Made by a program: the position numbers and the translations under genes | Notes under the pieces: model-generated | Told to the model about the DNA's origin: nothing | The model's input: the letters and a program-made list of their open reading frames with translations, nothing else | Databases searched by the model: none | In this document: piece by piece, positions 42,561 to 53,599 of the stretch | How positions within the stretch are numbered: the stretch's first letter is position 1 | Layout of the letters: each line of letters begins with the position of its first letter | NCBI GenBank assembly: GCA_016271365.2 | Contig: CM057454.1 | Location: 697,143,501 to 697,207,500, forward strand | Direction: 5' to 3' | Length of the DNA stretch: 64,000 bases | From: Neoceratodus forsteri | Lineage: Eukaryota; Chordata; Ceratodontiformes; Ceratodontidae

Positions 42561-43060
42561 GTGCACACTGTTCTTCGTTCTTTAAGACAATAGATTAATC
42601 TTGATGTAACATATATTTAACTGTGCATTTGGCTTCTTTTTATTAGTAACCATTTAGCTATATGTAATAGAATTATCATTTATTGAGGTACTATTACCAC
42701 AGACATACAGATTGTACATTTATACTTACAAGTAGGACTTACGTCTTGATCTCACAATTTAATGTATGAAGGCTCAAATTGGTATTTATACCACCCCTGT
42801 TTAGTTCCATTTTATGTTAGTTTGAGTTCCTACATGTACTTGTTTTTCTCTTTTTACCTTTCCCTCTGGTCTGTAAGCTAACACTGTCAATTCAAAACTA
42901 TTTTAAAAATAGAAATTAACATGAATTTGGTTGATAAATTGTACTTTTGAAATATGCAAATTTGTTATACAAAGACATACATAGTAGCCCAGTAGGCATT
43001 TGCAACAATATATATTTGACATATATAAAAATATATATTTTGTATACAGTCTACAAATAT
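42561..43060. other. AT-rich interval without a gene
   Basis: I see no domain, RNA or element boundary here. The last 50 bases are TA-rich (ATATATAAAAATATATATTT) and precede the MITE end at 43061. Confidence 0.5.
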
Positions 43061-43123
43061 GGGGCCAGATATTCAAAACCTTGCACCGGGTGCAAATCAT
43101 TTGTGCCAAAACTGTGCTGCATT

Positions 43124-43593
43124 TTTGCCAGCCCAGTGGCATAGAGGGTTGAAGCGCTGGCACCTTACCTCAACCCATGCCGATGACCCAGGTTTGGGTA
43201 TGGACTTGGGGTGCCGGGGGTTGGCAGGGGACGGAGAAGATTGAGAGTCCAGCAGACTGCTCTCCTCTCCTCTCTGGGGGGTGGCATCCGGGGATGCATC
43301 GCTCACGAGCAGCCCCCAGTGGAGACTGGGGGCACTGTCTGAGCATGCACTGATTGGGCAAAGAAAAAAAGGAAGATGGTGCCTGAAGCAAGCGGCTTGA
43401 TGCCCATCCACAGGTCTCGCCCAGGCACCCACTTTGACAGCAGGGGGTACACGGGAGCCCCTTCCTGTGGCCCTGCTGTGGGGGGAAAAGCTGTAGAGTC
43501 TGGTGTCCAAGGCAGAGGCAGGTGGTGGCTGCATGTCCCCTGATGGGGGGAGCAGCTCAGGTGGCCAGGAGGGAAAAAAATCATCAAAAAAAA
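43124..43593 (+). mobile_element. tRNA-type SINE with 14-bp target duplication
   Basis: The sequence AACTGTGCTGCATT stands on both sides (43110-43123 and 43594-43607). The insert starts with GCCAGCCCAGTGGCATAGAG, GGTTGAAGCGCTGGC, which fits a Pol III A box (TGGCATAGAGG). GACCCAGGTTTGGGTATG resembles a degenerate B box. The body is about 400 bases of GC-rich DNA, and the 3' end is A-rich (GAAAAAAATCATCAAAAAAA). Long duplication, tRNA-like head and A-rich end together support a SINE moved by LINE machinery. I do not recognise the family. Confidence 0.7.
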
Positions 43594-43877
43594 AACTGTG
43601 CTGCATTGGCACCCAGCTGCAATAATCAAAAGTGCAAATAGCGCTGGAGCAAACTTATAGTGCCAGCGCTAAAAAATAATGTGTGCAGGGGACCGAATGA
43701 GGGGCAGGGACCTGATTACAGATACATTGCCATATTGAATAGTACAGCGCTGCACAATGGGCGTTAGTGCCGCATGTAGTGCAGCGCGAAGTACTGCTTA
43801 TGAAAAGGTGACAGTAACTCCAGGAAAACATGGTCAAGAGACCCTCCCTGATCACAGACACATGTAAAAATACTGTA

Positions 43878-44060
43878 CACTTTCCCTGGTAGTCTAATGG
43901 TTCCCACCGAGCCCGATCCCAAATCACATGTAATAATGATAATGTCCTTCACTTTCCCTGGTAGTCTAGTGTTCCCCCCCAACCCTGATCCCAGATCGCA
44001 GACACATGTAATAATAATTTTTCTCACTTTCCCTGGTAGTCTAGTGGTCCCCCTCAACCT
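43878..44060. repeat. Three tandem units of about 73 bases
   Basis: Units starting CACTTTCCCTGGTAGTCTA begin at 43878, 43950 and 44025. Each continues with a C-rich block and a CAGACACATGTAATAAT-like block. CCCTGGTAGTC(C/T)AGTGGTCC also occurs at about 47979 in the second Harbinger-type element. Confidence 0.75.
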
Positions 44061-44462
44061 CAATTTTTGCTCACTGGGCAGTGCTAATTTTGCCCCAGGG
44101 CTATATTTTGAATATTGGGCTCATTGTATCTTGCAAGCAAACAAGATACATATTTATTCATTTATTTATTTCACCAGGAAGGCATACTGAGCAGAGTACC
44201 ACTCAATTCCAGATGAACCCTGGGGCAGAGGGGGAAACGATGTATACAACATTGAAAAGTACACAGTAAGTACAGTACATTACAGCAGCAACACATGTAT
44301 TATATAGATACAAGTAGCAACACAAGAACTATAACTTAGATGATGAGGCAACCAGTTGGTACACAGAGTGCAGTAGCTTAAGTTAACTAGCTGGCAAGTT
44401 CAGTGGTTCAGCAACTCATCTAAGCCATAAAGTGGCTATATAACTTGATGGACACACCTTAT

Positions 44463-44849
44463 TTATACAGGAGAATTACAGGAGAATACTAAGGAAATGG
44501 AGTGAGTGCAGGCATGCGTATTCAAGGGAGGACACTGAGGGCCTTGGACAGACACGGAGACATCAGGTATGGCCACTGGGGTATTTGGTATTGTGTTGGG
44601 ACTGCCCGCAGGAGCAGCTGGGGGAGGAAATGACTTAAGGAGCAGGTTAAGCTGCTGGGTGTTATCTGTATGCCTAATGACCGCCAGTAAGGAGTTCCAT
44701 AGTTTAGGCATATGGTAATTGAATACAGCCTGCCCTTTGGCTGTAGACATGTGTGGGACATGTAGAAACCAGGAGCCAGTGTTCCTGAGAGAGTACGCCG
44801 AGGGTGGTTGAGCTAGGAGGGTGGACTCGAGGTAGGGGGGAGGGATCAA
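44463..44849 (-). pseudogene. LINE-D C-terminal domain of ORF2
   Basis: The open frame reads YSLRNTGSWFLHVPHMSTAK, then FNYHMPKLWNSLLAVIRH and LNLLLKSFPPPAAPAG. WNSLP-like WNSLL is the last conserved block of L2 ORF2. The frame closes within the 3' untranslated region. Confidence 0.75.
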
Positions 44850-44879
44850 GCCCAGTATTTCACAGTTAGTCTTGCACCA

Positions 44880-46275
44880 TGGAGCTGTCTCTAATACTGG
44901 AGCAACGGCAGGTCTAGAGACTTGTAGAGATCACAGTGGTGCATTGAGGGAGGGCAGTCAAGGGCAAACTGGCAGAAGTAATGGAAGAGAGGGTCGAGTT
45001 TTGCTAGGGTAGATTTGGGGGTGGCGCTGTAGACTACGTCTCCATAGTCAAGTATCGGGAGGATCATTTTCTGAAAGATAGCCTTACGGGTTTCCAGAGG
45101 AATGCAGCCCCTGTTTTGATGCAAGGCACCCAGCTTGGGGTGCAATTTCTTGTGGATTGAATTGATGTGGGCTGAGAAGTTGAGGTTCTAGTTGAGCCAG
45201 ACCCCAAGATACCGGAAGGAGGCGCTGTCCTCCAATGGTGTCCCATCTATGGTGTGGAAAGTGGGGGTGGCAGAAAGATGGGAGAGTCTCTGCCTACTAC
45301 CGAAGGTAAGGGAGATGGATTTTTTTGTGGATTTAGTGAGAGCTGGTTAGCGTGAAACCAATTCTGGACAGCAGAGAAGTCATCCTGAAGTCTAAAGGCC
45401 ACTACAGCGGGGGAGGGACCTGACATATACAGTGCCATGTCGTCTGCGTACATGTGTAAGGATGAGTGTACACATACTGAGGGTAGATCATTCAAGAAAA
45501 AAAACAGGATTGGGCCAAAGACTGAGCCTTGTGAGACACCAGCATTTACAGGGAGGGGGGAAGAAGTATGATGACCAATTCGGACAGATTGAGACCTACC
45601 AGCTAAGTAGGACTGGAACCATTTGGTGCTGGTTGCAGAGAGGCCTGCATGTGCGAGTTTAGTCAGTAGAAGGGTGTGGAAGACCATGTTGAATGCCTTG
45701 GCAAGGTCAACAAAGATAGGTGAGGTGATGTGCCCGTAATTCATACCCATGAGGACGGTGTCGGTAAGTCATAGCAGGGAGGTGATGGTGGAGTGCGACT
45801 TCCTAAAACCAGACAGGTACGGGGTAAAAAAGGAGGAGGAGCTGAGAAAGGGGAATAGTTGGGCTACCACAAGGCATTCCTGAATTTTGGCTAGGATGGG
45901 GAGTAGGAAAATAGGGCAGTAGTTACCAGGTGAGGAGGGATCACCCCCTTTTAGGAGAGGAATGACTGTGACTTGTTTCCACTCAGATAGGAATGAATTT
46001 AGTGAGAATGAGAGATTGTATAGCTCAGCCAGAGGGGCAGCAACAGCTGGGGCAGACAAGTAAAGCATTTTGGAGTCCAGACCTGAGGGGCATTTACCTT
46101 TAGTGGGGTTTAGTGCATGCAGCACTTTTAGTACCTCGGTTGGGGTGACCAAGTGAAAGGCAAATGACAGGGAGGTGGGTGGTTTAGGTTTGGATGGGCA
46201 CGGGTGGGATTGGGAGAGTGAGGAAAGGAGAGCGGCAGCACAACCTGTGAAAAAGGTGTTAAAGACTGAGGCCAC
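44880..46275 (-). pseudogene. LINE-D reverse transcriptase
   Basis: From 46275 downward: SVFNTFFTGCAAAL, KGKCPSGLDSKML, LSEWKQVTVIPLLKGGD, GNYCPIFLLPILAKIQECLV and GFRKSHSTITSLL, with the frame ending at 45769. It restarts at 45750 with SPIFVDLAKAFNMVFHTLLL, NAGVSQGSVFGPILF and HMYADDMALYMSG (YADD intact), closing at 45247. Then LETRKAIFQKMILPILDYGD at about 45090-45030. The spacing and blocks are those of an L2-type RT. KAFDxVxH is degraded to KAFNMVFH. Confidence 0.85.
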
Positions 46276-46973
46276 AGCACCTGGTTTGGTGATGATGGAG
46301 CCATCAACACTGAGAGCAGGGGTAGGGGGCTGAGCAGGTGGGGTGAGTAGCGATTTTATTGCTTTCCAGAAAATTCGTAGGGCGATTTAAGTTAGCGTGG
46401 AGAGAGGCCTTGAAGCAGTTAGCCTTGGCCTGGCGTAGAAGTCTGGTGCAGGAGTTCCGGTGTGTGCGGTAGAGTTGGAGTGCCTCCAGGGTACAGTTTA
46501 CCTTATAGACTTTCCATGCCTGGTCCCTGGCATGGAGTTGCTCAATAATATTGGCGGTGACCTAAGGCAGGTGGGCGCCTCTTACACGGGTCCTTCTCAG
46601 TGGTTCCATACAGTGAGGAATTTGGTTTTGAAAAGGTCAAGGGCAGAGTCAATGGAGGATGCCCAAGGGATGAAGGACCAGTCCATGTTGGACAGGTCAT
46701 ATAGGAGTGCTGAGAGGTCGAGGGATTTATAGTGCCTGGTGAGCAGCATTCGCAGGGCAGGAGCTTTGCGCCTGTATATTCTTCTTACCACGTAGATCAT
46801 GTGCTGGTCGCTTAGTGAGTTCAGCAGGAGTCCTGACTCGAAAATACAATGAGGTTGTGAGGTAAGGGCCCAGTCTAGTAGGGGTGTGGTTCTGGGATTT
46901 ATGATTCAATTGTGTGGGTTTGGCAATTTGTTGGGTCAGATTTAAGGAGACTACGTGGCTCACAGCAGAAGTT

Positions 46974-46975
<2 letters not shown>

Positions 46976-47016
<41 letters not shown>

Positions 47017-47315
47017 ACCAGGGGCTCCAGAAGGCACTTCTTGGATTTTCCATTACAAAGTTTATTTGTACAGTAAAGAAAAAAATGTAAAACTAAAGCC
47101 AAAAGTAGAAACAGTAAAAAAACAGACCTCTCCACAAGACTTACATTTCGCACTGTTCTTGAAAAACTGTGAGAACAGCACAAAATGTCAATCCTGTGGG
47201 GAGGTCTGTGTTTTACTATTGCTATTTTTGTCTTTGGTTATACAACATTTTGTTTTATTTGTACAAATAAACTTTGTGGTGGAAAATCTAAGAATTGCCT
47301 TCTGGAGTTGCTGAT

Positions 47316-47346
<31 letters not shown>

Positions 47347-47363
47347 CTGTGTGTGTGTCTAAC
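46976..47363. mobile_element. Palindromic element with CA/GT microsatellites at mirror positions
   Basis: The left arm begins with (AC)n (46976-47012) and contains CTCCAGAAGGCACTTCTTGG, ACAAAGTTTATTTGTAC and ACAGACCTCTCCACA. The right arm has these inverted: TGTGGGGAGGTCTGT, GTACAAATAAACTTTGT, TGCCTTCTGGAG, then (GT)n (47319-47359). The centre is near 47175. The outermost bases are GTTAA on the left and CTAAC on the right, so a TTAA target, one copy mutated, is possible. No domain. Confidence 0.65.
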
Positions 47364-47514
47364 TTTTACCATGAGTGCTGCTTACATTTACAGTGTGAGC
47401 ACCATTACATTTTGGAGCTGCCTTCTTTGCTTGTATAAATATTTTACTATAAGAAGATAGGTAGAAATGCTGCATTCAATATGTATTTACAACATGTAGT
47501 CTATATACAGTATT

Positions 47515-49955
47515 GGCAAGATTCTAAAAGGACTTGTGCTAGTCGGCGCATCTCGGATGCCCCAGTGCAAATGTGATGCGCTGAGCGACAACAGTGGTAT
47601 TCACAGAGGATGCACTGCAGAATGCTTCCGACGCAACCCCTCTGTGAATACCACAGTTGTGCCCAGCCCTGGATATGCCAGTGCAACCCCCAGGCAGGCT
47701 GTGGAAACCAATGGGGCAACGCGTCTCATGATACACCATGCCCAATGTTGCCATTCAGAGACAACAACATGCAAATGGGGCCATTAGACATGCAAGGTGC
47801 AATGGGGCCATTTGCATGTCATTATGGCCCCATTTTCTTACCCCTAGCAGGGTTGCACCTGGCCAAATGCACCAGGTGACCTGTAGAGGCTATGAGCCAC
47901 ACACATCCCCAGGGAGACAGTTTGCACCCCCCACCCATCCCCAGCCCATTCTCTGGCAGTGAGGATGCCCTCGAAACAGCCCTGGTAGTCCAGTGGTCCA
48001 GCTTCCCTGTCCAACCCCTGTTCCAAATGCCGCACCCTGAGGTGGTTACACCAAGTACATAGAATCCCCCCACTCTGCCCATAGTCCCATTTCCAAGCTG
48101 CACCCTGTGGTGGTAGAGACATGTACATAGGAATCCCCCACCCTGCCTGCAGTCCCAGTGTAAAGCCACACACTGTGGCAGTGGCTCCTTATACAAAAAC
48201 TCCCCCTCCCCACTCCAACATGCACACACAGCCGATGGCCTCCAAATGACCCCCCTCATTCCAACCACCCCCCCACCCACTCAGGCATCCTTTCCACACC
48301 CCGCTCCCCCATCTCAGCAGGTCCTGAAGGTCAGTGGGCAGTACAGTACAATCCACCCACATACAGCCACAGCTGCCCGCTGACAGAGCTGTACAAGAAT
48401 GACAGCTATTGTAGTACTGAAAGCCAATTGGTGGACCCTGTTGACCAATGGGCTTGCAGTGAGTACTGTACTCAGTCTTTCCTCAAAGACATCCCTAGGG
48501 TACCCATGCCCTGCCAGTGCATCCGTACCTTCCAATGTGTCTACTCCTTCTACTTCCCCGTGAACACTGATGTCTGTGAGGGTGCCCACCATAATCCTCT
48601 CCAGTGGTGTCAGTTGCATATCTCTGCTGGGTGGGCTGCCTCTGGAGCCCTGCCATGCCTGTACACCCATGGCAAGTTTCTGTTTCACGACTCCGTGCAG
48701 ATCCCACCACTTGTGCTTTATGGCCGACAGTGTCCAGGCTTCAAGGCTGGTGGTGTTCACTCTAGACTGGATGTCCAGCCACAGTCATGCCTTTACCTCT
48801 TGGGCAGTGGACAGGGGCTGTGCCCCATATAGCTTGGTATAGTGCATCCACATGTCACTAATCATGGACACCACCTTTCCACCAGTGAAGCTGGGTGCAC
48901 GGGGTCGTGCTTCACCTCATATCCGGACATGGCCACGGCTATGTCAGCCTGCATGAGCTGCCCCTTTGGGCTGTGCCAGTGGTGGGGTGTGCCCCTCCAC
49001 ACTTCCGTCTTTATCTGCCATTGTCTCTGCATTCTGCTCCTGCACAGTATTCACTTCCATGCCACTGCATGGGGTGGTGCCCATGCCCTTATATGGTGGG
49101 GTCAAGGGAAGGGTCCACATATCTGTAGCCCACTTGTATCTGCTGTACAGCCCATTACATGTCCCTTGTCATCCCGTCTCCTGAGTCCATGCATCCTGCA
49201 TGGTCATTCATGCATGCCATGTACTGCAGATGCATTGCATGGTGTATAACTGTGCGCCATGGTTCCGATGGTTGTCATGCAGTTTACCCACTTTCATGCA
49301 TCGGTACCATTGTGATCTATACACTAATCCTATGCACTGCAGATCCATGGCACGTAGACTATCCTAAGTTGTGCATGTATGCATCAGGGGACTTGTAGAC
49401 CCCAGCAGCATGTGTGTGCACACCTTCTGTACTTCACTCCCTGTTTGTCAGTGCAGCTATGTGCACAGACTGACCAGGGAGTGGCCAAGGGGCATTCCCA
49501 TACTCCTCACCATTCACCAAGGTGTAAACAGGTAGGGTAGAGGCTACATGGGCAGGGACTGTACCAAAACCTTTGCATGCCCCCCACATACCACATCCGT
49601 CAGTTGCAGTAGGATAGCTCACCCCAACTCCATGCTGCTCCATCCCTCCAGACAGGCAGAGAGGGCTAAGGTAGCTATTTGGGCACTCACCTAATATGGC
49701 TGTAATTTTGTGATGTGCAGTGTCTCACAGTCCTCTGTTGTGTGTCAAGCAGGGGATGTACTTTGCAGCTGGGAAAGGCATCTGATTGGATGTCCACCTG
49801 TACCTATCATTCTGCCATTGTACACAAGTGCACCGGAGCCATGGGGATGCAGATTGATGGCCTGTGGCAACCAGTTTGTGTGACTGGTGCACCCTTCACA
49901 CCTGTCAACAGGTGTGGATGTGTATGGGCTGGGTACATGCCTGATGTCATTGATA
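47515..49955. mobile_element. Second Harbinger-type element with a Myb-like gene and no transposase
   Basis: The left end GGCAAGATTCTAAAAGGAC resembles the terminal GGCCAATTCTAAGAC of the MITE at 35685. The right end is not clear. The only recognisable gene is a Myb/SANT-like protein on the minus strand. A set of imperfect tandem units of about 70 bases lies at 48030-48200 (GCCGCACCCTGAGGTGG, GCTGCACCCTGTGGTGG, GCCACACACTGTGGCAG). A subterminal inverted pair, GGTATTCACAGAGG (about 47595) and CCTCTGTGAATACC (about 47639), forms a hairpin. The remainder is C- and TGCA-rich non-coding DNA. Confidence 0.55.
48500..48935 (-). pseudogene. Myb/SANT-like DNA-binding domain, Harbinger type
   Basis: From 48935 downward: GPSFTGGKVVSMISDMWMHY, then LDIQSRVNTTSLEAWTLSAI, KHKWWDLHGVVKQKLAMGVQ, AWQGSRGSPPSRDMQLTPLE. 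Tryptophans and the (K/R)HKWWDL helix fit the Myb trihelix of Harbinger partner proteins. One frame change lies near 48770. After LTPLE the sequence is low in landmarks to about 48314. I see no nearby DDE transposase. Confidence 0.65.
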
Positions 49956-50093
49956 CTGTATACTATTTAATAGTACTATATGATTCTAACTTTTAAGTGT
50001 ACACTGCCCTATCAGTGCTGCCACCTGTTGTACCACAAACATATTATGTTAGACCACAAACCGAAATCTCCAGTGTTTGATCACATAAAAACA

Positions 50094-50096
<3 letters not shown>

Positions 50097-50159
<63 letters not shown>
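50097..50159. repeat. (TA)n microsatellite, left arm of the 1.5 kb palindrome
   Basis: About 31 uninterrupted AT units lie right after ACAGCCAT. Confidence 0.95.
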
Positions 50160-50160
<1 letters not shown>

Positions 50161-51151
50161 CAAGTATGTGAAAGCTTTTCATAAGGTTATTAAATCTCTT
50201 ATCATAATGTAATCTTATTGTAAGATTACCTCTGTCAACTTCTTTATCAAGTTCATACAGCTTTCATGCTGTTCAGTTTAACAGAAACTGCTGTAAATAA
50301 AGTTATTTTACCTTAGTTAACTCATATACACAAATTCAGTGAAAAGAAAAATGTGTTAGCAAACTCTCAGGTAATGAAGTACCTTTCAAAAGGATTCCTG
50401 TTATCGCATGAACAGTTCTTAGTAGTATTCAGTTCTAATCTGCAAGTCAAAATATCACATCTAGTACTGTATCTAGTTAGAATTTCAGTGTCAAAGCACA
50501 GTGCAAAAGCAACAGATTGCAGGGTGCTGCAGCCTAGACTTACAACTCTTGAGTGATACTGTGACCTGGTGACATGGAACTTCCTATGCATGATGTCTGT
50601 TTTAATGAACTCTGTTTCATGCTGAGGAGGATGGCTCAGTGTGGGGAGCAGCAATCCCAGAGCATGCCCCTCAGACACCAGTGCAATGACATCACAATGA
50701 TGCACTCCTGCTCTGAAACACTACCTGTCCATTGAGTGCATAGAGAGTTCATCCCATCAGGTCATTGTCTCATGTAACAGTGGTAAATCTGGGCTGCAGC
50801 ACCCTGCAAGCTGTTCCTTCTGCACTTAACTTTGACACTGAAATTCTAACAATAAGCTAGATGTGATACATTGACTTGTAGATGAGAACTGAATACATAT
50901 TATTAAAAACTACTCATGTGATAACAGGAATCCTTTTGGAAGGTATTTCATTACCTGACAGTCTGTTTGCATATGTTTTTTTTTCTTTTCACTGAATTTA
51001 CACATCTGCATTAACTAAAATAAAATAGTTTTATGTAGGTTGTGTTAAACTGAACAGCGTGAAACCAATATGAACCTGATAAAGAAATTGACAGACTGAG
51101 ATTATCTTGCCATACGATTAAAATAAAGAAAGAAAATCTTTCACAAACTTG

Positions 51152-51205
51152 AGATAGACAGACAGACAGATAGATAGATAGATGGATGATAGATAGATGA
51201 TAGAC

Positions 51206-51244
<39 letters not shown>

Positions 51245-51246
51245 AC

Positions 51247-51301
<55 letters not shown>
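51152..51301. repeat. Compound (AGAC)n/(AGAT)n microsatellite, right arm
   Basis: This is a tetranucleotide tract of AGAC and AGAT/GATG units ending next to ATGGCTGT, the inverted partner of ACAGCCAT. Confidence 0.95.
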
Positions 51302-51303
<2 letters not shown>

Positions 51304-51599
51304 TGGCTGTTCACTATGTGATTGAACTCTGGTGATTTTAGTTTGTGGACTAACATGATACGTTTGTGGTGCATTGTGTGGCAGCACTGATAGGTTAGTG
51401 CTCAGCTGGAAATTTGAATTTTACACTACTGTTTAATAATATAGTTTATGAGAGTTTTAATCTGACATGCATGATATCATCATATGCATTACAGTAACTA
51501 TGCTGAATCGCATGCTTTCTGTAATATTGATTTTGTTAGCCAAATAATCTGAAGATTAATTCAAAACAAATGCTGCTGTAAAGAAGCTATGTTTGGAGG

Positions 51600-51870
51600 G
51601 GTTAGGAGGTATGTGGAATACAGGTTGCTGTGGTCCATAATGAAGTTTATTATTGACTCAGATGTTTTGAACAATATGTTGGTATTATGGTAAATATGTA
51701 TTATATTTTATGCAGCCCCTCATCCTCTGAGGAAGCCCAAGTGGCAAAACGATGGACCAGGACCTGAGTGCCCCTGTTGATCTTAAATAAAACTTGAATT
51801 TTGATATAAAAACATTTGACGTCTGGAGTGATTGTCTTCCCTTGGAATAAGTACTTCTTGACTGACTTTT
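51600..51870 (+). mobile_element. Possible Penelope-like 3' terminal fragment
   Basis: It contains CTCTGAGGAAGCCCAAGTGG, CAAAACGATGGACC, then a late TAAATAAAACTTGAATTTTG and GGAGTGATTGTCTTCCCTTG. CTGAGGA, a GCC-loop-GGC stem and AAAAC are close to a hammerhead core, and the ending resembles Penelope terminal sequences. Nothing in it is coding. The assignment rests on pattern alone. Confidence 0.35.
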
Positions 51871-52846
51871 CCTGCTGGTCCCCCTTTAAAAATTCAGTTA
51901 ATTATTATTACATAAGAGGAACACCCATGTTGATCCACTGGCTGTTTCCCTTTCTCTAAGGGGAAAAGCAATATGAGTTTTATGTTTCCAAATGCTCCGG
52001 GTAGCATATCCAATGGCAATTACCCTCAGGGACCAGCTGGTACATAGCCAGGAGCCACAAGTACAAAAGAAATTTGGCTTAACAGGTTCAACATTGGATG
52101 GTTCAAATATAAAAAGTGAAGCTACTGTAATGTCATCTCAGATGGTAAGGAATTTGTGAATCCCAAAACTTGAAACACACGTGATGAAGGATTTGATAAC
52201 GTGATAGCAAGGGAATTCTTTACTTAAACATGTGTCTGTATGGGGCATATTATGTAGCAAAACAGTAAGTACATTTCATGCCAGAAAGAGGGAACATTGT
52301 AGGGCAATCCTGAGTGACAATCAGCAGTATAGTCATAGAAATGGTAAAACCTTATAGGTAGGGGGAAGAGCGATTTGGACAATTTGGTGCTCACAAGGGA
52401 GGGGTACTGGTCTAGAGTAGCTGTGCTAATTTCTGTTGTTCTCTGTTGTAGATAGAAATCTTGTACTCTAACATGTCCTTAAGGAGGAAAAGGCCACAAA
52501 ATGGACTAGAGACAATATAATGTAATGAGCCGGTATTTGATACAGATGTGAATTTACAGGCAATCATCATTAAATGTGATAAAATTGCACAAAGTAATAC
52601 TTTGACAGAACATATCCTGTTAACAAGTTTTTTAAGTTTGTATACTATATTTATTCACTAGCGCTTGCACTTTTGTTTCATACACAAAGCACATCGTCTT
52701 GACCTGGAAGGACACTACTTCTTTATTCAGCTGTGAGCTGTGTGGGAAATTTTATATTGCACTTGATATCTGCAACAACGTGCACTTTTGTTCAATTCTG
52801 TGGGAGGTGAAACTAACTACCCTTGATAATTGCTTTTTATTTACTT
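51871..52846. other. Interval with no recognised feature
   Basis: AT-rich single-copy-looking DNA without open frames of note, inverted repeats or known element ends that I can see. Confidence 0.5.
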
Positions 52847-53225
52847 ATTTATTTAGTGTTTAACCAAGAAGGGGCTTGCAAACTCTGTTTATCTTGTGAG
52901 TAAGTTCAGTAGGATTTAAAAATTGCATTTGGGTAGACCCTTGGAGGTAGCTAGATTGTCTACTAGGATTTTCTGACAGTTAAACTATTTTTAAATAAAT
53001 TACAGGTGGCTGAGGAGTTGAATAAGGAGCTTGCAAACTCTGCTTATCTTGGGAGTAACTTCACAAGGGTTTGAATACTGCATTTTGGTTGTCCATTGGG
53101 GGTAGCTGGATTGACTACTAGGATTTTGGGACAGAAACTAATTTTAAATCATTTACTGGTGCGTAGAAGTTTGTGATAGTTAAACTATTTTTAAATAAGT
53201 TACTGGAGGTTAGCTGAATTATTAT
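52847..53225. repeat. LINE-3'-end-like start followed by a 155-base tandem repeat
   Basis: TTTATTTACTTATTTATTTA, GTGTTTAACCAAGAAGG resembles other LINE 3' ends in the window. The unit starting GCTTGCAAACTCTG(T/C)TTATCTTG(T/G)GAGTAA begins at 52874 and 53029. ACTACTAGGATTTT-type and AGTTAAACTATTTTTAAATA blocks also recur. Confidence 0.55.
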
Positions 53226-53535
53226 AAAGGACAGTACTCACCAGGGTGGTGGAGCAGTGGTGTATTTGATTGTTTCTAACAGTCACCTGTGGTTGTGGAC
53301 TACCCACCCACCCTTCCACACACCCCCAGGTGTGGCATTTCCTTTATAGTCAAAGTTCTGACATCACTTCCTCAACAGGTCTTGTGGCAGAACTATCATA
53401 TTCTTAATAACCCAGCATAGTGCATAAAGTGTAAGTACACACCACAAAAAAAAAAATAATAAAAAATTTTTTTTTATATATATTACATATTGTATATTAT
53501 AAGGGAGAGGGACCTGTGGGGAGTGGTGCAATGCA
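53226..53535. other. Interval before LINE-E ORF1, no gene seen
   Basis: Contains ACCCACCCACCC and a TA-rich run (about 53445-53500). It could be the 5' untranslated region of LINE-E. Confidence 0.35.
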
Positions 53536-53599
53536 CTGGCAGTGGGACAGCAGTTTTCTGGGAGACATTCTGGAAACTGCATTGCTGTCCTATTTGCAG

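Larger units (their letters stand above)
43061..44122. mobile_element. Harbinger-like MITE carrying a SINE
   Basis: The left end GGGGCCAGATATTCAAAACC (43061) has its inverted partner TTTTGAATATTGGGCTC (ending 44122). The terminal block GGCCAGATATTCA is shared with the large Harbinger element at 22889-34616, so the two belong to related families. Inside is a nested SINE (43124-43593) and three tandem units near the right end. Without the SINE it is about 0.58 kb. I could not fix a clear target duplication (TAT left, ATT right). Confidence 0.65.
44147..46930 (-). mobile_element. LINE-D: 5'-truncated L2-like LINE
   Basis: On the minus strand the element runs from the end of its endonuclease (LLDWALTSQPHCIFESGLLL and SDQHMIYVVRRIY, about 46900-46780) through linker and RT to a 3' end at 44147 (TTTATTTATTTCACCAGGAA on the plus strand). 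No tandem tail is visible beyond ATTTATTC repeats. The 3' end resembles those at 22365, 52848 and 61730. It is interrupted only by stops and frameshifts. Confidence 0.8.
49960..51460. mobile_element. 1.5 kb palindromic (foldback) element
   Basis: The arms are inverted copies: CTATCAGTGCTGCCAC (50009) pairs with GTGGCAGCACTGATAG (51379); ACCACAAACATATTATGTTA with its inverted form near 51355; AAAAGGATTCCTGTTATC (about 50387) with GATAACAGGAATCCTTTT (about 50920); and GCAGGGTGCTGCAGCC (about 50519) with GGCTGCAGCACCCTGC (about 50793). The centre is near 50660-50720. At the same arm position the left arm has (TA)n and the right arm has (AGAT/AGAC)n. No reading frame with a known domain. Outer boundaries are approximate. 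Confidence 0.7.

Noticed and set aside
51152..51301. Tetranucleotide tract as a regulatory array
   Set aside because: Simple-repeat growth inside a palindrome arm explains it.
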